Shown here: positions 43,543 to 53,389 of the stretch, in pieces | How positions within the stretch are numbered: position 1 is the stretch's first letter | How the letters are laid out: each line of letters begins with the position of its first letter | Source of the DNA: Bordetella parapertussis | GTDB lineage: Bacteria > Bacteroidota > Bacteroidia > Chitinophagales > Chitinophagaceae | Direction: 5' to 3' | Assembly (NCBI GenBank): GCA_943331005.2 | Contig: CALQJX020000016.1 | Location: forward strand, 1 to 64,000 | Length of the DNA: 64,000 nucleotides | Program-made: the position numbers and the translations under genes | The notes under the pieces: model-generated | What the model was told of the DNA's origin: nothing | Database searches by the model: none | Seen by the model: only the letters and a program-made list of their open reading frames with translations

Positions 43543-45332
43543 AGATACGCTCCTATATTGTAGCCCTGTTAGCCGGTCTCTCGTCTGCAACTACTCAGTT
43601 GCATGCGCAGAGTATCAAGATCAATCCTATCAACTCTCAGGATCAGGGTACGCCTGCTTCAGACTCGCTGGAAAAGGCCGACAACATAGCAGAAACAGAA
43701 GAAGGCAAACGGGCGCAAACCGATGAGCTTTTTTTTGAAGCACTGAAAGCCAAACTGCATACCGATGAAAAACAGGCTGAAAGCCTGTTGAAACAATTCC
43801 TGGCCAAAAGACCCGAAGTAGCTGCCGCTCATTACGAGCTTGCCAAACTGTATACAGACCAGAAAAAAACAGAACTGGCTACTGCAAGCATAAAAAAGGC
43901 AATATCGCTGGATCCAACTAACAAGTGGTACAAAGAAGCCAACGCCGCTATACTCATAGCTACCGGTAAGAATTACGAAGCCGCTACCATTTATGCAGAA
44001 CTAACGCAGCAGGAGAAAGCAGATGAGGAATATCCTGTTCGTGCAGCAGAATACTTCGAGCGTGCCGGCAAGAATCAGGAAGCACTTAAATATCTGGATA
44101 TCGCCCTGCAGCGCAATATTGATGACGAAGACCTGATGGCGCACAAAATGCAGCTTTATCTGAACATGAACGATGTGACGAAGGCAGCAGATGTGGTGCA
44201 GCAAATGATAAATACTGACCCCAAAAACGGCAAGTACTACAAACTGCTGGGCGAAGTATATGACAACAACAACCTGCCGGTCAAGGCCAGAGAAGTTTAC
44301 GATCTGGCATTGAGAAAACTACCCGATGACCCTGCAGTGCAATTGGGATTGGCTACACACTACCTTAGAAAAGGTGATACTGCCCAATATAAGGCTTACG
44401 TAAAAAAAGCCATTACCAATGCCGGCATGGAAACCGAACTGCAGCTGGAACTATTGAAGGCATACATACAAACCATGCCCGACGAGACCACTGCACTTGC
44501 AGAGGCATTACCACTTATAGCCAAGCTGGCAGAACAGGGCCCTGCCGACGCACAGATACTGGAATACTATGGCGAAGCGCTGGAAGGCAGCAATATGACC
44601 GACAGCGCCAACACTATGTACAAAAAGTCACTGGCACTGAAACCATCGAACTTTACGGTTTGGGCAAGACTGCTGGGCAACTATCAGGAAAAGAAATATG
44701 CCGACTCGCTCATCAGGTATAGCGAAAAAGCAATGCGCCTGTTCCCCAATCAGGCAATTACCCATTTCTACAATGGCATAGGCTACCTCAACAAAGAGAA
44801 CTACCCTTCTGCCATCAAGGCCATCAACCGCGCTATAGACCTGCAGCCCGAGAATGAAAAAGACGCGCTTGCACAGATGTACAGCACACTGGCAGATGTG
44901 TATTACAGTGCTAAACAATATACCCTTAGCGATGAGACATTTGAGAAAGCACTGAAGCTGGACCCGAATAACGCAACGGTTCTGAACAACTACAGCTACT
45001 ACCTCTCTGAAAGGAACATAAAACTGGACGAGGCAGAAAAGATGTCGCAAAAGTCGCTGGAGCTACGACCCGACGAAGTGAATTTCCTGGATACCTATGC
45101 CTGGGTCTTCTACAAAAAGGGTGACATGGAAAAGGCCCGCAAATACATTATGAAGGCCATAACCCTGGCAAATGGGGTAAACGACGCAACGCTATATAAT
45201 CATCTGGGCGATATACTATTTAAACAGAATGAAAAGGCAAAGGCAATAGAGTCGTGGAAAAAAGCAAAAGAAAAAGGAAGTGACGATAAGAATCTTGACA
45301 AAAAAATCAGCGAAGGCAAACTGTATGAATAA
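43539..45332 (+). CDS. Exported TPR-repeat protein
   Basis: 597 aa, with a signal peptide (to about 23, LHAQS), then ~14 tetratricopeptide-like repeats over residues 60-590 (e.g. AAHYELAKLYTDQKKTELA, VNFLDTYAWVFYKKGDMEKA). Periplasmic scaffold, probably for cell-envelope assembly. Starts in an ATGA overlap with the nucleotidyltransferase and its end overlaps the DUF4292 gene by eight bases, so the three are tightly linked. Confidence 0.85.
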   Translation: MKIRSYIVALLAGLSSATTQLHAQSIKINPINSQDQGTPASDSLEKADNIAETEEGKRAQTDELFFEALKAKLHTDEKQAESLLKQFLAKRPEVAAAHYELAKLYTDQKKTELATASIKKAISLDPTNKWYKEANAAILIATGKNYEAATIYAELTQQEKADEEYPVRAAEYFERAGKNQEALKYLDIALQRNIDDEDLMAHKMQLYLNMNDVTKAADVVQQMINTDPKNGKYYKLLGEVYDNNNLPVKAREVYDLALRKLPDDPAVQLGLATHYLRKGDTAQYKAYVKKAITNAGMETELQLELLKAYIQTMPDETTALAEALPLIAKLAEQGPADAQILEYYGEALEGSNMTDSANTMYKKSLALKPSNFTVWARLLGNYQEKKYADSLIRYSEKAMRLFPNQAITHFYNGIGYLNKENYPSAIKAINRAIDLQPENEKDALAQMYSTLADVYYSAKQYTLSDETFEKALKLDPNNATVLNNYSYYLSERNIKLDEAEKMSQKSLELRPDEVNFLDTYAWVFYKKGDMEKARKYIMKAITLANGVNDATLYNHLGDILFKQNEKAKAIESWKKAKEKGSDDKNLDKKISEGKLYE

Positions 45333-46185
45333 ACTTGTTCACTGCACACTACTCATAGCAATTCCTTGTTTATTTTCTTCGTGCTCATCAAAGATATTTG
45401 GCGGCAAAAAACGCGCTAAAAAAGCAGATACAAGCGTAGTCGTTGTCACTCCTGCCAGCAACAATGCACCTGCTCCTGTAGTTACCGGCGCACCTGTAGC
45501 TACTCAGGCCGCACCCAAACTCATTGAACTGCTTACCCCACTCTGGAACCGCAGAATGGATTACAAGACCTTTTGCGGCAAGGCCAAAGTGACTTTTGAC
45601 GGCCCCGACGGCTCTGCCGATTTTTCTGCTAACTTCAGAATAGCCAAAGACAGCATAGTGTGGGTGCACATAACGGCACTGGGTGGCCTGTACCCTGTGG
45701 CGCGCATGGTGGTGACCCGCGACAGCTTCTTTATGGTGAATTACAAAGACAAAGAAAAAACACTGATACCCCTCAGCGACGTTTCCAGAATACTTCCTGT
45801 ACCCGTAAAATTCTCACAGCTGCAGAACCTGTTTGTTGGCGACCCGCTTGCCGATGGCACCCTCACAGCAGCAGAATCAAAAGATGCTTCCTGGTCGCTA
45901 CATACCGAAGACAGCAACTACATACAAGACCTTTCTTACCTGAAGGCAGATAGCAGCATGACAATGGGCAATCTGCAGACACAGGCCCCCAATGGCCCCA
46001 AAGCGCTGATAGACTACCGCAATTATGAGTCAATAAACAACAGAAAAGTGTCTACCAGCAGAACAGTACACCTGCAGAACGGACTTAAGAACTACACCAT
46101 AGAAATGGAGTTGCAGAACACAGAATTCGACAAAGCACTGGAATTCCCACTTACCATACCGGCCAATTATAGCCTTAAAAATTAA
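45325..46185 (+). CDS. DUF4292-type lipoprotein
   Basis: 286 aa from ATG 45325, with lipobox LFSSC. A region low in structure (about 25-70, Ala/Pro-rich) precedes a LolB/LppX-like beta domain (FCGKAKVTFDGPDGSADFSANFRI). The family is Bacteroidota-typical and I recall it as DUF4292; the family is probably involved in lipid or lipoprotein handling. Overlaps the TPR gene by eight bases and is probably cotranslated. Confidence 0.75.
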   Translation: MNKLVHCTLLIAIPCLFSSCSSKIFGGKKRAKKADTSVVVVTPASNNAPAPVVTGAPVATQAAPKLIELLTPLWNRRMDYKTFCGKAKVTFDGPDGSADFSANFRIAKDSIVWVHITALGGLYPVARMVVTRDSFFMVNYKDKEKTLIPLSDVSRILPVPVKFSQLQNLFVGDPLADGTLTAAESKDASWSLHTEDSNYIQDLSYLKADSSMTMGNLQTQAPNGPKALIDYRNYESINNRKVSTSRTVHLQNGLKNYTIEMELQNTEFDKALEFPLTIPANYSLKN

Positions 46186-46235
46186 TTTTACTACAGAATT
46201 GTTTAATAACTTTTTTCTTATCTAAACGCTTCTTT

Positions 46236-46415
46236 ATGAATACAACTCAGGATAATGCTGAATTGTTGAAAAAAATAGGAGATGGCCTGAAACTGGCTAT
46301 ACAAAAGCTTTATGAGCAAAAAGCCGCCAATAACGAAATGGCGTGGATATCTGAAGATGGCGTGATAAAACATTTGCCTGCACGCGAATTGCTGGAAAGG
46401 CACAAAAAAAAGTAA
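46236..46415 (+). CDS. Small cytoplasmic protein (59 aa)
   Basis: ATG 46236 to TAA 46415; helical and acidic/basic mixed, with a first helix NAELLKKIGDGLKLAIQKLYEQ and a second part MAWISEDGVIKHLPARELLERHKKK. Similar short unnamed proteins are frequent in Bacteroidota. The lysine-rich end is noteworthy. Located 50 bases after the DUF4292 gene, likely in the same transcript. Function unknown. Confidence 0.55.
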   Translation: MNTTQDNAELLKKIGDGLKLAIQKLYEQKAANNEMAWISEDGVIKHLPARELLERHKKK

Positions 46416-46492
46416 TTACCCGCACTCTACTGCCGCTTTGTTCGACCACACATTTAGTTCCTTAAAGCATTTCCTTAAATAGTTGTGTTTCT

Positions 46493-46500
46493 TACCTTTG
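46493..46500 (+). promoter_or_regulatory. -7 element directly before pyrF
   Basis: TACCTTTG ends 4 bases before the ATG at 46505, giving a leaderless or nearly leaderless transcript. No TTG at the usual -33 distance. Confidence 0.5.
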
Positions 46501-46504
46501 CCGC

Positions 46505-47305
46505 ATGAATCGCGCTCAACTGGTAGAAACCATTTTCAGTAAAAGATCTGTGCTATGCGTGGGTCTGGATACCGACCTCTCTAAAATACCACAACACCTG
46601 CTGCAGGAAGAAGATCCTGCTTTCGCTTTCAATAAAGCCATTATCGATGCCACAAAAGACTATGCAGTGGCCTACAAGATCAATACCGCTTTCTACGAAG
46701 CGCAGGGAATTAAGGGCTGGATAACCATGGAGCGCACCCTCAATTACATTCCAAAAGGAATATTCACTATAGCCGATGCCAAACGTGGCGATATAGGTAA
46801 TACATCAGAGCAATATGCACGCACCTTTTTCCATACCTACCCCTACGATAGTGTTACCGTTGCTCCATACATGGGTGCAGACAGTGTAAAACCTTTCCTT
46901 CAGTTCGAAGGCAAGTGGAGTATAGTACTGGGTCTTACCTCTAATGCCGGCAGTGCCGACTTCCAGCTGCAGCAGTGCGGCGACGAACAGCTCTATCGCA
47001 AAGTGCTGAAAACAGTAGCATCCTGGGGCACTCCGGAAAATATTATGTTCGTTATAGGCGCCACCCGCAAAGAGCAGTTGCAGGAAGTAAGAAAGCTGCT
47101 GCCTGATCATTTCTTTCTGGTACCCGGCGTTGGCGCGCAGGGCGGCGACGTAGACACCGTATGCAGGAACGCATTCAACAAAGATGCAGGCATTCTCATC
47201 AATGTATCGCGTGGCATTATCTATGCAGGCAGCGGAACAGACTTTGCAACAAAAGCTAACGAAGAAGCAAGAAAATACCAGCAGGAAATGGCTGCCTTCT
47301 TCTAA
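46505..47305 (+). CDS. pyrF: Orotidine-5'-phosphate decarboxylase (type 2)
   Basis: 266 aa. Converts OMP to UMP in pyrimidine synthesis. Catalytic motif DAKRGDIGNTSEQYA with the Asp-Lys-Asp network and the N-terminal LCVGLDTDLSKIP phosphate-proximal strand are present. The length fits the longer type-2 (core-family) form. Promoter element at 46493. A weak GU-containing stem follows at ~47343-47369. Confidence 0.95.
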   Translation: MNRAQLVETIFSKRSVLCVGLDTDLSKIPQHLLQEEDPAFAFNKAIIDATKDYAVAYKINTAFYEAQGIKGWITMERTLNYIPKGIFTIADAKRGDIGNTSEQYARTFFHTYPYDSVTVAPYMGADSVKPFLQFEGKWSIVLGLTSNAGSADFQLQQCGDEQLYRKVLKTVASWGTPENIMFVIGATRKEQLQEVRKLLPDHFFLVPGVGAQGGDVDTVCRNAFNKDAGILINVSRGIIYAGSGTDFATKANEEARKYQQEMAAFF

Positions 47306-47427
47306 GGCGAGATCAACTAAATAAATCTGATTCAAATTGCAAACGCTCTTTATTGTGAACACACAGTAAGGAGCGTATTGTTTAGCTGCAATTAGTGGCG
47401 CACTTCCAGTGCTACAAGAAACTTAAT

Positions 47428-47500
47428 GCATAATTAGCCCTACTCCATTGCCGCATCCAATAACCGCTGAAGTAAAGCAATGGAGCAGGGGCAATTATGC
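47428..47500. repeat. Long imperfect inverted repeat between pyrF and tex
   Basis: Arms of 24 bases (47428-47451 and 47477-47500) pair at 21 positions, with a 25-base spacer. The palindrome starts right at the tex stop and lies downstream of the convergent pyrF gene. It has no T tract. It may act as a bidirectional terminator or 3' processing barrier, or be a remnant of a small repeat element. Confidence 0.6.
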
Positions 47501-49749
47501 TATTTACCAAATCTGTTCTTCAGTGCACTCAGTGCATCATTCATATTTACAGGTGCTTCAGCTGTTTTTTCTTTGGGCTTACCGGCATCCTTGCGTGGCG
47601 TTGGTTTACCACCGGGACCTCTTTGCGCAGGCGCATCCTGAGTTTGTTTTATAGACAAGGCAATACGCTTACGCAGCTTATCTACTTCCAGCACCTTCAC
47701 CATCACCTCCTGGTTCAGCTTCAGTGCTTCTCCGGGGTCGGTAATGTATTTATGTGCTATTTCAGACACATGCACCAGACCATCCTGCTTTACCCCTATA
47801 TCCACAAATGCACCAAAACGGGTGAGGTTGGTAACTATACCCGGCACGATAATATCTACATGCACATCTTCAATACTGTAAATGTTGGCAAACTCAAACT
47901 GGCGCACCTCGCTGCGCGGATCCAGTCCGGGCTTTTTCAGCTCATTCACTATATCCTGCAGGGTATGCATACCCATATCAGAAGTAATGTATTTTTTCAG
48001 GTCTATCTGCTTGATGAGGGTATCATTGCCCACCAGTTCCTTTACCTGTACTCCCAGGTCTGCAGCCATTTTACCCACTAAGCTATAAGCTTCAGGGTGC
48101 ACCGCACTTGCATCCAGCGGATCGTCGCCATCTTTTATGCGCAGGAAGCCCGCACACTGCTCATAGGCCTTTGCACCCAGGCGAGGCACTTTCATCAGCT
48201 GATTGCGTGAATTGAATCTGCCGATCTCTCCGCGATAGGCCACTATGTTTGCCGCAATAGATGGCCCTATACCACTCACATAACCCAGCAGATGTTTACT
48301 GGCAGTGTTCAGGTTCACACCCACTGCATTCACACAGCTCACCACGGTCTGGTCCAGGCGCTCTTTGAGGCGTATCTGGTTCACATCGTGCTGGTACTGC
48401 CCCACTCCTATGCTCTTGGGGTCTATCTTCACCAGCTCTGCCAGCGGATCCATTAATCGACGACCAATACTAGCGGCTCCACGTATGGTAATATCCTGAT
48501 CAGGAAATTCTTCTCTTGCTATTTCTGATGCAGAATAGATAGAAGCCCCATCCTCATTTACCAGGAACACAGGCAAACCCAGGTTCAGTTTCTTTATGAA
48601 CTGCTCTGTCTCTCTGCCTGCAGTACCATCGCCTATCGCCACGGCCTGGCACTCATATTTGTGCACCAGTCCGCGTATCTTATGTTCTGCATCGGCCAGT
48701 CTGCCCGGCTCGTGTATGTATATTACTTCGGTCTTCAGCAACGTTCCCTTTTCATCAAGGCACACGATCTTACAACCCGTGCGATATCCGGGATCTATTG
48801 CCAGCAGTCGCTTGCTGCCCAGTGGCGAGCTCAGCAACAACTGACGCAGGTTCTCTGCAAAAACATTGATGGCTTCTTCGTCCGCCTTCACCTTGAGTGC
48901 CATACGGAACTCGCTTTCCAGACTCACCTGCAGCAACCTGCGGTAGGCATCTCTTACAGCCTTCTTCACCTGCTCACCTGCCTCATTGCTGCTTTTCACA
49001 AACACTTCTTCTATCAGCGCCAGTGCTTCTTCTTCCGTAGGTGCAATAGTGAGCCTCAGTACACCCTCCATAAAACCACGCATGATGGCCAGCATACGGT
49101 GAGAGGGTATTTTAGATACCGGCTCAGAAAAGTCGAAGTAATCTTTATACTTGATACCTTCTGTTTCTTTTTCTGCAAGTACCTTGCTCTGCACTGTTGC
49201 TTTTTCTTCAAACATTTTACGCATGCCTGCACGTACACGTGCGTCCTCATTCACCATTTCTGCAATAATATCGCGTGCGCCCTGCAGTGCCTCTTCGGCC
49301 GACTTCACATTATCATTCAGGTAGGCACCGGCTTCTGCCAGTGGCTGTATCCTGCCCTGTTCCAGCAGCAGCAATGCCAGCGGCTCCAATCCGTTTTCGC
49401 GTGCGGTCTGTGCCTTGGTCTTGCGCTTCGGTTTGTAGGGCAGATAAAGATCTTCCAGTTCTGCCACAGTAGTTGCGCTATCCAGTTTCCCCTGCAGCAC
49501 CTCTGTCATCTTGCCCTGCTCTGTAATGGTCTTTTCTATAAATGCCTTACGTTCGGCAAACTCCTGTTGTTTGGTTGCTTCATCCTGTATATTCTGTATC
49601 TGCACTTCATCCAGCGCACCGGTCTTGTCCTTCCTGTATCGTGCTATGAAGGGGATGGTTGCCCCCTCGGTGAGCAGTTGCAGAACGGCAGTCACATCAT
49701 TCGTCCTTAAATTCAGCCTCGCGGCTACACTTTGTGCATAATTGATCAT
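47500..49749 (-). CDS. tex: Tex-family RNA-binding transcription accessory protein
   Basis: 749 aa from the ATG at 49749 (a start at 49815 would add 22 residues of no Tex character; GAAGAAAG precedes the chosen ATG). N-terminal Tex helical domain (YAQSVAARLNLRTNDVTAVL), central YqgF-like RNase H fold (LLAIDPGYRTGCKIVCLDEKG), helix-hairpin-helix (ASKHLLGYVSGIGPSIA) and a C-terminal S1 domain (VTNLTRFGAFVDIGVKQDGLVHVSE). The tail beyond ~715 is basic and Pro-rich. Binds nucleic acid and affects transcription. Confidence 0.93.
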   Translation of the reverse strand: MINYAQSVAARLNLRTNDVTAVLQLLTEGATIPFIARYRKDKTGALDEVQIQNIQDEATKQQEFAERKAFIEKTITEQGKMTEVLQGKLDSATTVAELEDLYLPYKPKRKTKAQTARENGLEPLALLLLEQGRIQPLAEAGAYLNDNVKSAEEALQGARDIIAEMVNEDARVRAGMRKMFEEKATVQSKVLAEKETEGIKYKDYFDFSEPVSKIPSHRMLAIMRGFMEGVLRLTIAPTEEEALALIEEVFVKSSNEAGEQVKKAVRDAYRRLLQVSLESEFRMALKVKADEEAINVFAENLRQLLLSSPLGSKRLLAIDPGYRTGCKIVCLDEKGTLLKTEVIYIHEPGRLADAEHKIRGLVHKYECQAVAIGDGTAGRETEQFIKKLNLGLPVFLVNEDGASIYSASEIAREEFPDQDITIRGAASIGRRLMDPLAELVKIDPKSIGVGQYQHDVNQIRLKERLDQTVVSCVNAVGVNLNTASKHLLGYVSGIGPSIAANIVAYRGEIGRFNSRNQLMKVPRLGAKAYEQCAGFLRIKDGDDPLDASAVHPEAYSLVGKMAADLGVQVKELVGNDTLIKQIDLKKYITSDMGMHTLQDIVNELKKPGLDPRSEVRQFEFANIYSIEDVHVDIIVPGIVTNLTRFGAFVDIGVKQDGLVHVSEIAHKYITDPGEALKLNQEVMVKVLEVDKLRKRIALSIKQTQDAPAQRGPGGKPTPRKDAGKPKEKTAEAPVNMNDALSALKNRFGK

Positions 49750-49889
49750 TACTTTCTTCTTTTGGGATTGCGAATGTAGGTGGATAGCAGGAATTAGAAA
49801 AAGATAACTTTTCACAAATTATCCCCTTCCACAACCTGTAATTTACACCTTCTTCCGGGGTTTGCAGGCTATGCTTATCTTTACAGCCA

Positions 49890-51632
49890 ATGAGAAGGAT
49901 CATATTCATTATTCTGTCTGTACTTTCTATTTCTACATATGCCTCAGCTGCCGGCACCGATACGCTGTTGCTTACCCCGTTCGAGCGGTCGCAAGGCAAG
50001 GAAACAGCCACTTATGCCGAACTTACCGAATTTTACAAAAGACTCGGGGGCATGTTTGGCACCATCAGCATAGGCGAAATGGGCCCTGCAGATAATGGGT
50101 ACCCGCTGCGCTATGTAGCCTATACCAACGATGGTAAATTTGAGAAGGAAGACATTAAAAGCAGCGGCAAGCTGGTGATCCTCATCAACAATGCCATTCA
50201 CCCCGGCGAACCCGACGGCGTAGACGCCTGCATGATGCTGCTGCGCGACGCAGCAAAAGGCAAAATAAAAGTACCCGACAATGTGCTGCTGGTAGTGGTG
50301 CCGGTCTTCAACATAGGCGGCATGCTGAACAGGAACAGCAATAGCAGGGCAAATCAGCTGGGGCCGGAGAGCTATGGCTTCAGAGGCAATGCCCGCAACC
50401 TGGACCTGAACAGAGACTTCATAAAATGCGATGCGGCAGAAACTATGGGACTGGAAGACCTGTTCACCAGAATGAACCCGGACATATTTCTGGACAACCA
50501 TGTAAGCGATGGCGCAGACTACCAGCATGTAATGACGCTGCTTGCTACACAACACGACAAACTGGGTGGCGAAACCGGAGCATTTATGTACCAGACCATG
50601 ACCCCTCTCATTTACAAAGACATGAAACAACGGGGTTATGATCTGGTTCCCTATGTAAATGACTTTAGCAACACACCCGATAAAGGCTGGCACGAGTTTC
50701 ACGAATCGCCACGGTTCTCCAGCGGCTATGCGGCACTATTCCAGACCATTGCCTATGTTCCCGAGGCGCACATGCTCAAACCATTCAACGAAAGGGTAAA
50801 AGCCACCTATGCGCTCATGCTCAGCATCATTAAGACTGGCAGTGAGAACATAGCAACCATAAAGACTGTTCGCGCCAACGACCGCAAGAACCTGTTGACC
50901 AAAAAAGAATTCGCGCTCGACTGGCGGGTCGACACCTTGCAATGTGATACAGTAACCTTTATGGGCTACGAGTCGGGCTACAAAACCAGTGAGGTAAGTG
51001 GTCTGCCACGCCTCTATTACGATCGCAAAAAACCTTTTACCCGTAAAATTCCGTTCTACGATCACTACGTGCCAACCAGCACAGTTACTGCACCAAGGGC
51101 ATACATCATCCCCAAGGCATGGACTCCTGTTATCATCAACTTCAGGACCAATGGCGTAAAGATGCAGCGCATGAACTTTGACAGCACTATGGAAGTAACT
51201 GCCTATCGTATAGACAATTATGAAACAACCAAACAACCCTATGAGCGGCATTATCTGCACTACAATGTGCATGCAACCCCCTACAAGACCTCAATCCGTT
51301 TCTCTCAGGGCGACTATATAGTATGGCTGGCACAACCCGCCAAACGCTACATCATAGAAACACTGGAACCAACAGCCCCCGATGCGTTCTTTGCATGGAA
51401 CTACTTCGATGGAATACTGCAACAGAAAGAATACTACAGCGCCTATGTTTTTGAAGATCTGGCTGCAGAAATACTGAAAAAAGACCCGGCACTAAAAGCG
51501 CAGCTGGAGGAAAAAAGAAAAGCAGACCCCGAGTTTGCGAAAGACGGCCATGCCCAGCTCGACTTCGTCTACAAACATTCCCCTTACTTCGAACAGGAAT
51601 ACAAAAGGTACCCGGTGTTCAGGTTGGAGTAA
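49890..51632 (+). CDS. M14-type zinc carboxypeptidase, exported
   Basis: 580 aa. Signal peptide (to about 20, TYASAAG). Zinc ligands in NAIHPGEPDGVDAC (HxxE) and the third His in FLDNHVSDGAD. RNLDLNRDFIK is the M14 substrate-binding motif. The C-terminal ~250 residues are a beta-rich extension. Removes amino acids or peptides from the C-terminus in the periplasm. Divergent from tex. Confidence 0.85.
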   Translation: MRRIIFIILSVLSISTYASAAGTDTLLLTPFERSQGKETATYAELTEFYKRLGGMFGTISIGEMGPADNGYPLRYVAYTNDGKFEKEDIKSSGKLVILINNAIHPGEPDGVDACMMLLRDAAKGKIKVPDNVLLVVVPVFNIGGMLNRNSNSRANQLGPESYGFRGNARNLDLNRDFIKCDAAETMGLEDLFTRMNPDIFLDNHVSDGADYQHVMTLLATQHDKLGGETGAFMYQTMTPLIYKDMKQRGYDLVPYVNDFSNTPDKGWHEFHESPRFSSGYAALFQTIAYVPEAHMLKPFNERVKATYALMLSIIKTGSENIATIKTVRANDRKNLLTKKEFALDWRVDTLQCDTVTFMGYESGYKTSEVSGLPRLYYDRKKPFTRKIPFYDHYVPTSTVTAPRAYIIPKAWTPVIINFRTNGVKMQRMNFDSTMEVTAYRIDNYETTKQPYERHYLHYNVHATPYKTSIRFSQGDYIVWLAQPAKRYIIETLEPTAPDAFFAWNYFDGILQQKEYYSAYVFEDLAAEILKKDPALKAQLEEKRKADPEFAKDGHAQLDFVYKHSPYFEQEYKRYPVFRLE

Positions 51633-51655
51633 TTACAATAAGAAAAAGGAAATTA

Positions 51656-52306
51656 TTAAGGCGCCAGTCTCGACTTTGCCCATCCACTTTCGTTATTCAC
51701 AAATAGAATACGATCGTGCATGCGGCTACTGCGGCCCTGCCAGAACTCTATACGAGATGGCAATACTATATACCCACCCCAATGTGGCGGCCGAGGGATC
51801 TCTATGCCGGAGAATTCCTGCTCGTAACGGGTATAGTTGAGATCCAGAATATTGCGATGTTCTATTTCGCGGCTCTGCGGCGATGCCCAGGCACCTATGC
51901 GGCTACCTGCAGGGCGCGAATGGAAATAAATATCGCTTTCCTCAGGCGGCACTTTTTCTATAATGCCTTCTATGCGCACCTGGCGTTCCAGCTCTTTCCA
52001 GAAAAAAAGCAGCGACACATGCGCATTGGCATTTATATCCTGTCCCTTGGCGCTGTCATAGTTGGTAAAAAAGACAAAGCCCCGCTCCTCGAGGCCTTTC
52101 AGTAAAACGATACGTGCATGAGGCCTGTTCTGTGCATCCACAGTAGACAGGGTCATTGCATTGATCTCTGTGATACGAGCCTCCTCGGCTTCCTTGAACC
52201 AGTTACTGAAGAACAACACCGGATCATTGCCGGCCGTCTCCTCGTCGAGGGCGGCCAGCATGTAATCCATGCGTATATCTGCAATATTTAAAGGGGTTCC
52301 GGACAA
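51656..52306 (-). CDS. pdxH: Pyridoxamine 5'-phosphate oxidase
   Basis: 216 aa. Oxidises pyridoxine and pyridoxamine 5'-phosphate to PLP using FMN. Motifs: ADIRMDYMLAALDEETAGNDPV at the start, LSTVDAQNRPHARIVLLKG, FFTNYDSAKGQDINANAHVSL for FMN binding, and the ESGWAKSRLAP end. The only workable start is TTG at 52306; the ATG at 52270 would remove the conserved IADIR strand. It follows the 49-aa membrane protein by 5 bases. Confidence 0.93.
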   Translation of the reverse strand: MSGTPLNIADIRMDYMLAALDEETAGNDPVLFFSNWFKEAEEARITEINAMTLSTVDAQNRPHARIVLLKGLEERGFVFFTNYDSAKGQDINANAHVSLLFFWKELERQVRIEGIIEKVPPEESDIYFHSRPAGSRIGAWASPQSREIEHRNILDLNYTRYEQEFSGIEIPRPPHWGGYIVLPSRIEFWQGRSSRMHDRILFVNNESGWAKSRLAP

Positions 52307-52311
52307 AGTGA

Positions 52312-52461
52312 TTATTTAGCTGAATCGTCAGAGTTGCCTGTGTACTTGAAGCTAACATAGATAAACTCTATAAGCAGCAACAGGAAGAAAGTATAAGTAA
52401 GAGTTGGACCTACGCTGAGGTTAACTGTATCGTAGAAAGCACCTAATATCAATTGGCTCAT
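52312..52461 (-). CDS. Small single-span membrane protein (49 aa)
   Basis: ATG 52461 to TAA 52312; one hydrophobic helix (TLTYTFFLLLLIEFIYVSF) between short polar ends (MSQLILGAFYDTVNLSVG and KYTGNSDDSAK). It sits five bases before the TTG start of pdxH and would be cotranslated. Too short to assign a function. It may be an orphan micro-protein. Confidence 0.5.
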   Translation of the reverse strand: MSQLILGAFYDTVNLSVGPTLTYTFFLLLLIEFIYVSFKYTGNSDDSAK

Positions 52462-52522
52462 GTTAGAATTATTTTGCGATGCAAGTTACATTTTAATACC
52501 TGAAAATAAAACACTCCGGAAA

Positions 52523-53389
52523 CTACTTTTCTGCAGGTGCAGGCGCCTCTTTTTCCACAGGCGTGAATAATGGATTGCCCTTGCCCCTCGGCAGTATGGT
52601 TCCCACACTCAAAATAAGCTCATACGTGCCAAAACTCTGCTTTGCCCTTCCTTCATATACCCTCAGATTGCTGTAGCGGGCATAGTCTACTTTCTGCGAA
52701 AATTCGAAGTAGGCATATTTCATAAATGTCACCCTCAGTGCTGTTTCCAAACCTGTATTCCAGCCACCCAGCTGAAAACCCTGATTATTCAGCTTACCGA
52801 ACAGGCTGTTCTGTACGTGCGGTATTACAGGGCCTATGCCTGCCTTACCGGTAAGATCCACATACAGGTTGCGGTCTGCAGTGTGGTATAGCCCTACCCT
52901 TTTCACCAGATTGAACAAAAGGAAATTGGCACCATTGTTCAGGAAATAATAAAAACCATTTGCCTCAGAGAAGGTAATATGCTGATCTACAGGGGCATTA
53001 TTCATAGTACCCTTTATATGTACAGACTGATTATCTGTAATTATATACTTGGTATGATCAAAGTTGATCTCGAAAGCCAGATCCTGTTTGTCATTAAAAT
53101 AGTAGCCCAGGCGGTAGTTATATTGCGGTATGGTAAAATCCATATGCAGCAGACCCTCATCCCAGCCACGGTGGTCGTGTGCATCTACCTTCACCATCTG
53201 GTAATCATTGCCCAATGAAGGCTGTTTTATCTTCACAGTAGAGGGCGTATACCATTCTGTATTGTATCCCCAGCTGGCGTATATAGAACCTATCCTTTTC
53301 TTTTTAGCAGCATCCTTTGCTGTGGCCGAATTGCCCAGTACAGATAGCAGCAGCACCGCCGGAAGTAAGAATTTTGTATTGATCTTCAT
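52523..53389 (-). CDS. Outer-membrane beta-barrel protein
   Basis: 288 aa. Signal peptide (to about 24, NSATAKD). Alternating hydrophobic/polar stretches typical of beta strands (YNYRLGYYFNDKQDLAFEI, YVDLTGKAGIGPVIP, YAYFEFSQKVDYARY). The C-terminal tail is Pro/Glu-rich (TPVEKEAPAPAEK), so the barrel ends before it. Not assigned to a family. Probably surface transport or adhesion. Divergent from mltG. Confidence 0.65.
   Translation of the reverse strand: MKINTKFLLPAVLLLSVLGNSATAKDAAKKKRIGSIYASWGYNTEWYTPSTVKIKQPSLGNDYQMVKVDAHDHRGWDEGLLHMDFTIPQYNYRLGYYFNDKQDLAFEINFDHTKYIITDNQSVHIKGTMNNAPVDQHITFSEANGFYYFLNNGANFLLFNLVKRVGLYHTADRNLYVDLTGKAGIGPVIPHVQNSLFGKLNNQGFQLGGWNTGLETALRVTFMKYAYFEFSQKVDYARYSNLRVYEGRAKQSFGTYELILSVGTILPRGKGNPLFTPVEKEAPAPAEK

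Noticed and set aside
48661..49710. A 349-codon frame antisense to tex
   Set aside because: Same reason: low-complexity, Cys/Phe/Gln-rich translation opposite a conserved gene.
49750..49815. 22-residue extension of tex
   Set aside because: Not conserved in the Tex family as I know it, and a purine-rich leader (GAAGAAAG) precedes the ATG at 49749.
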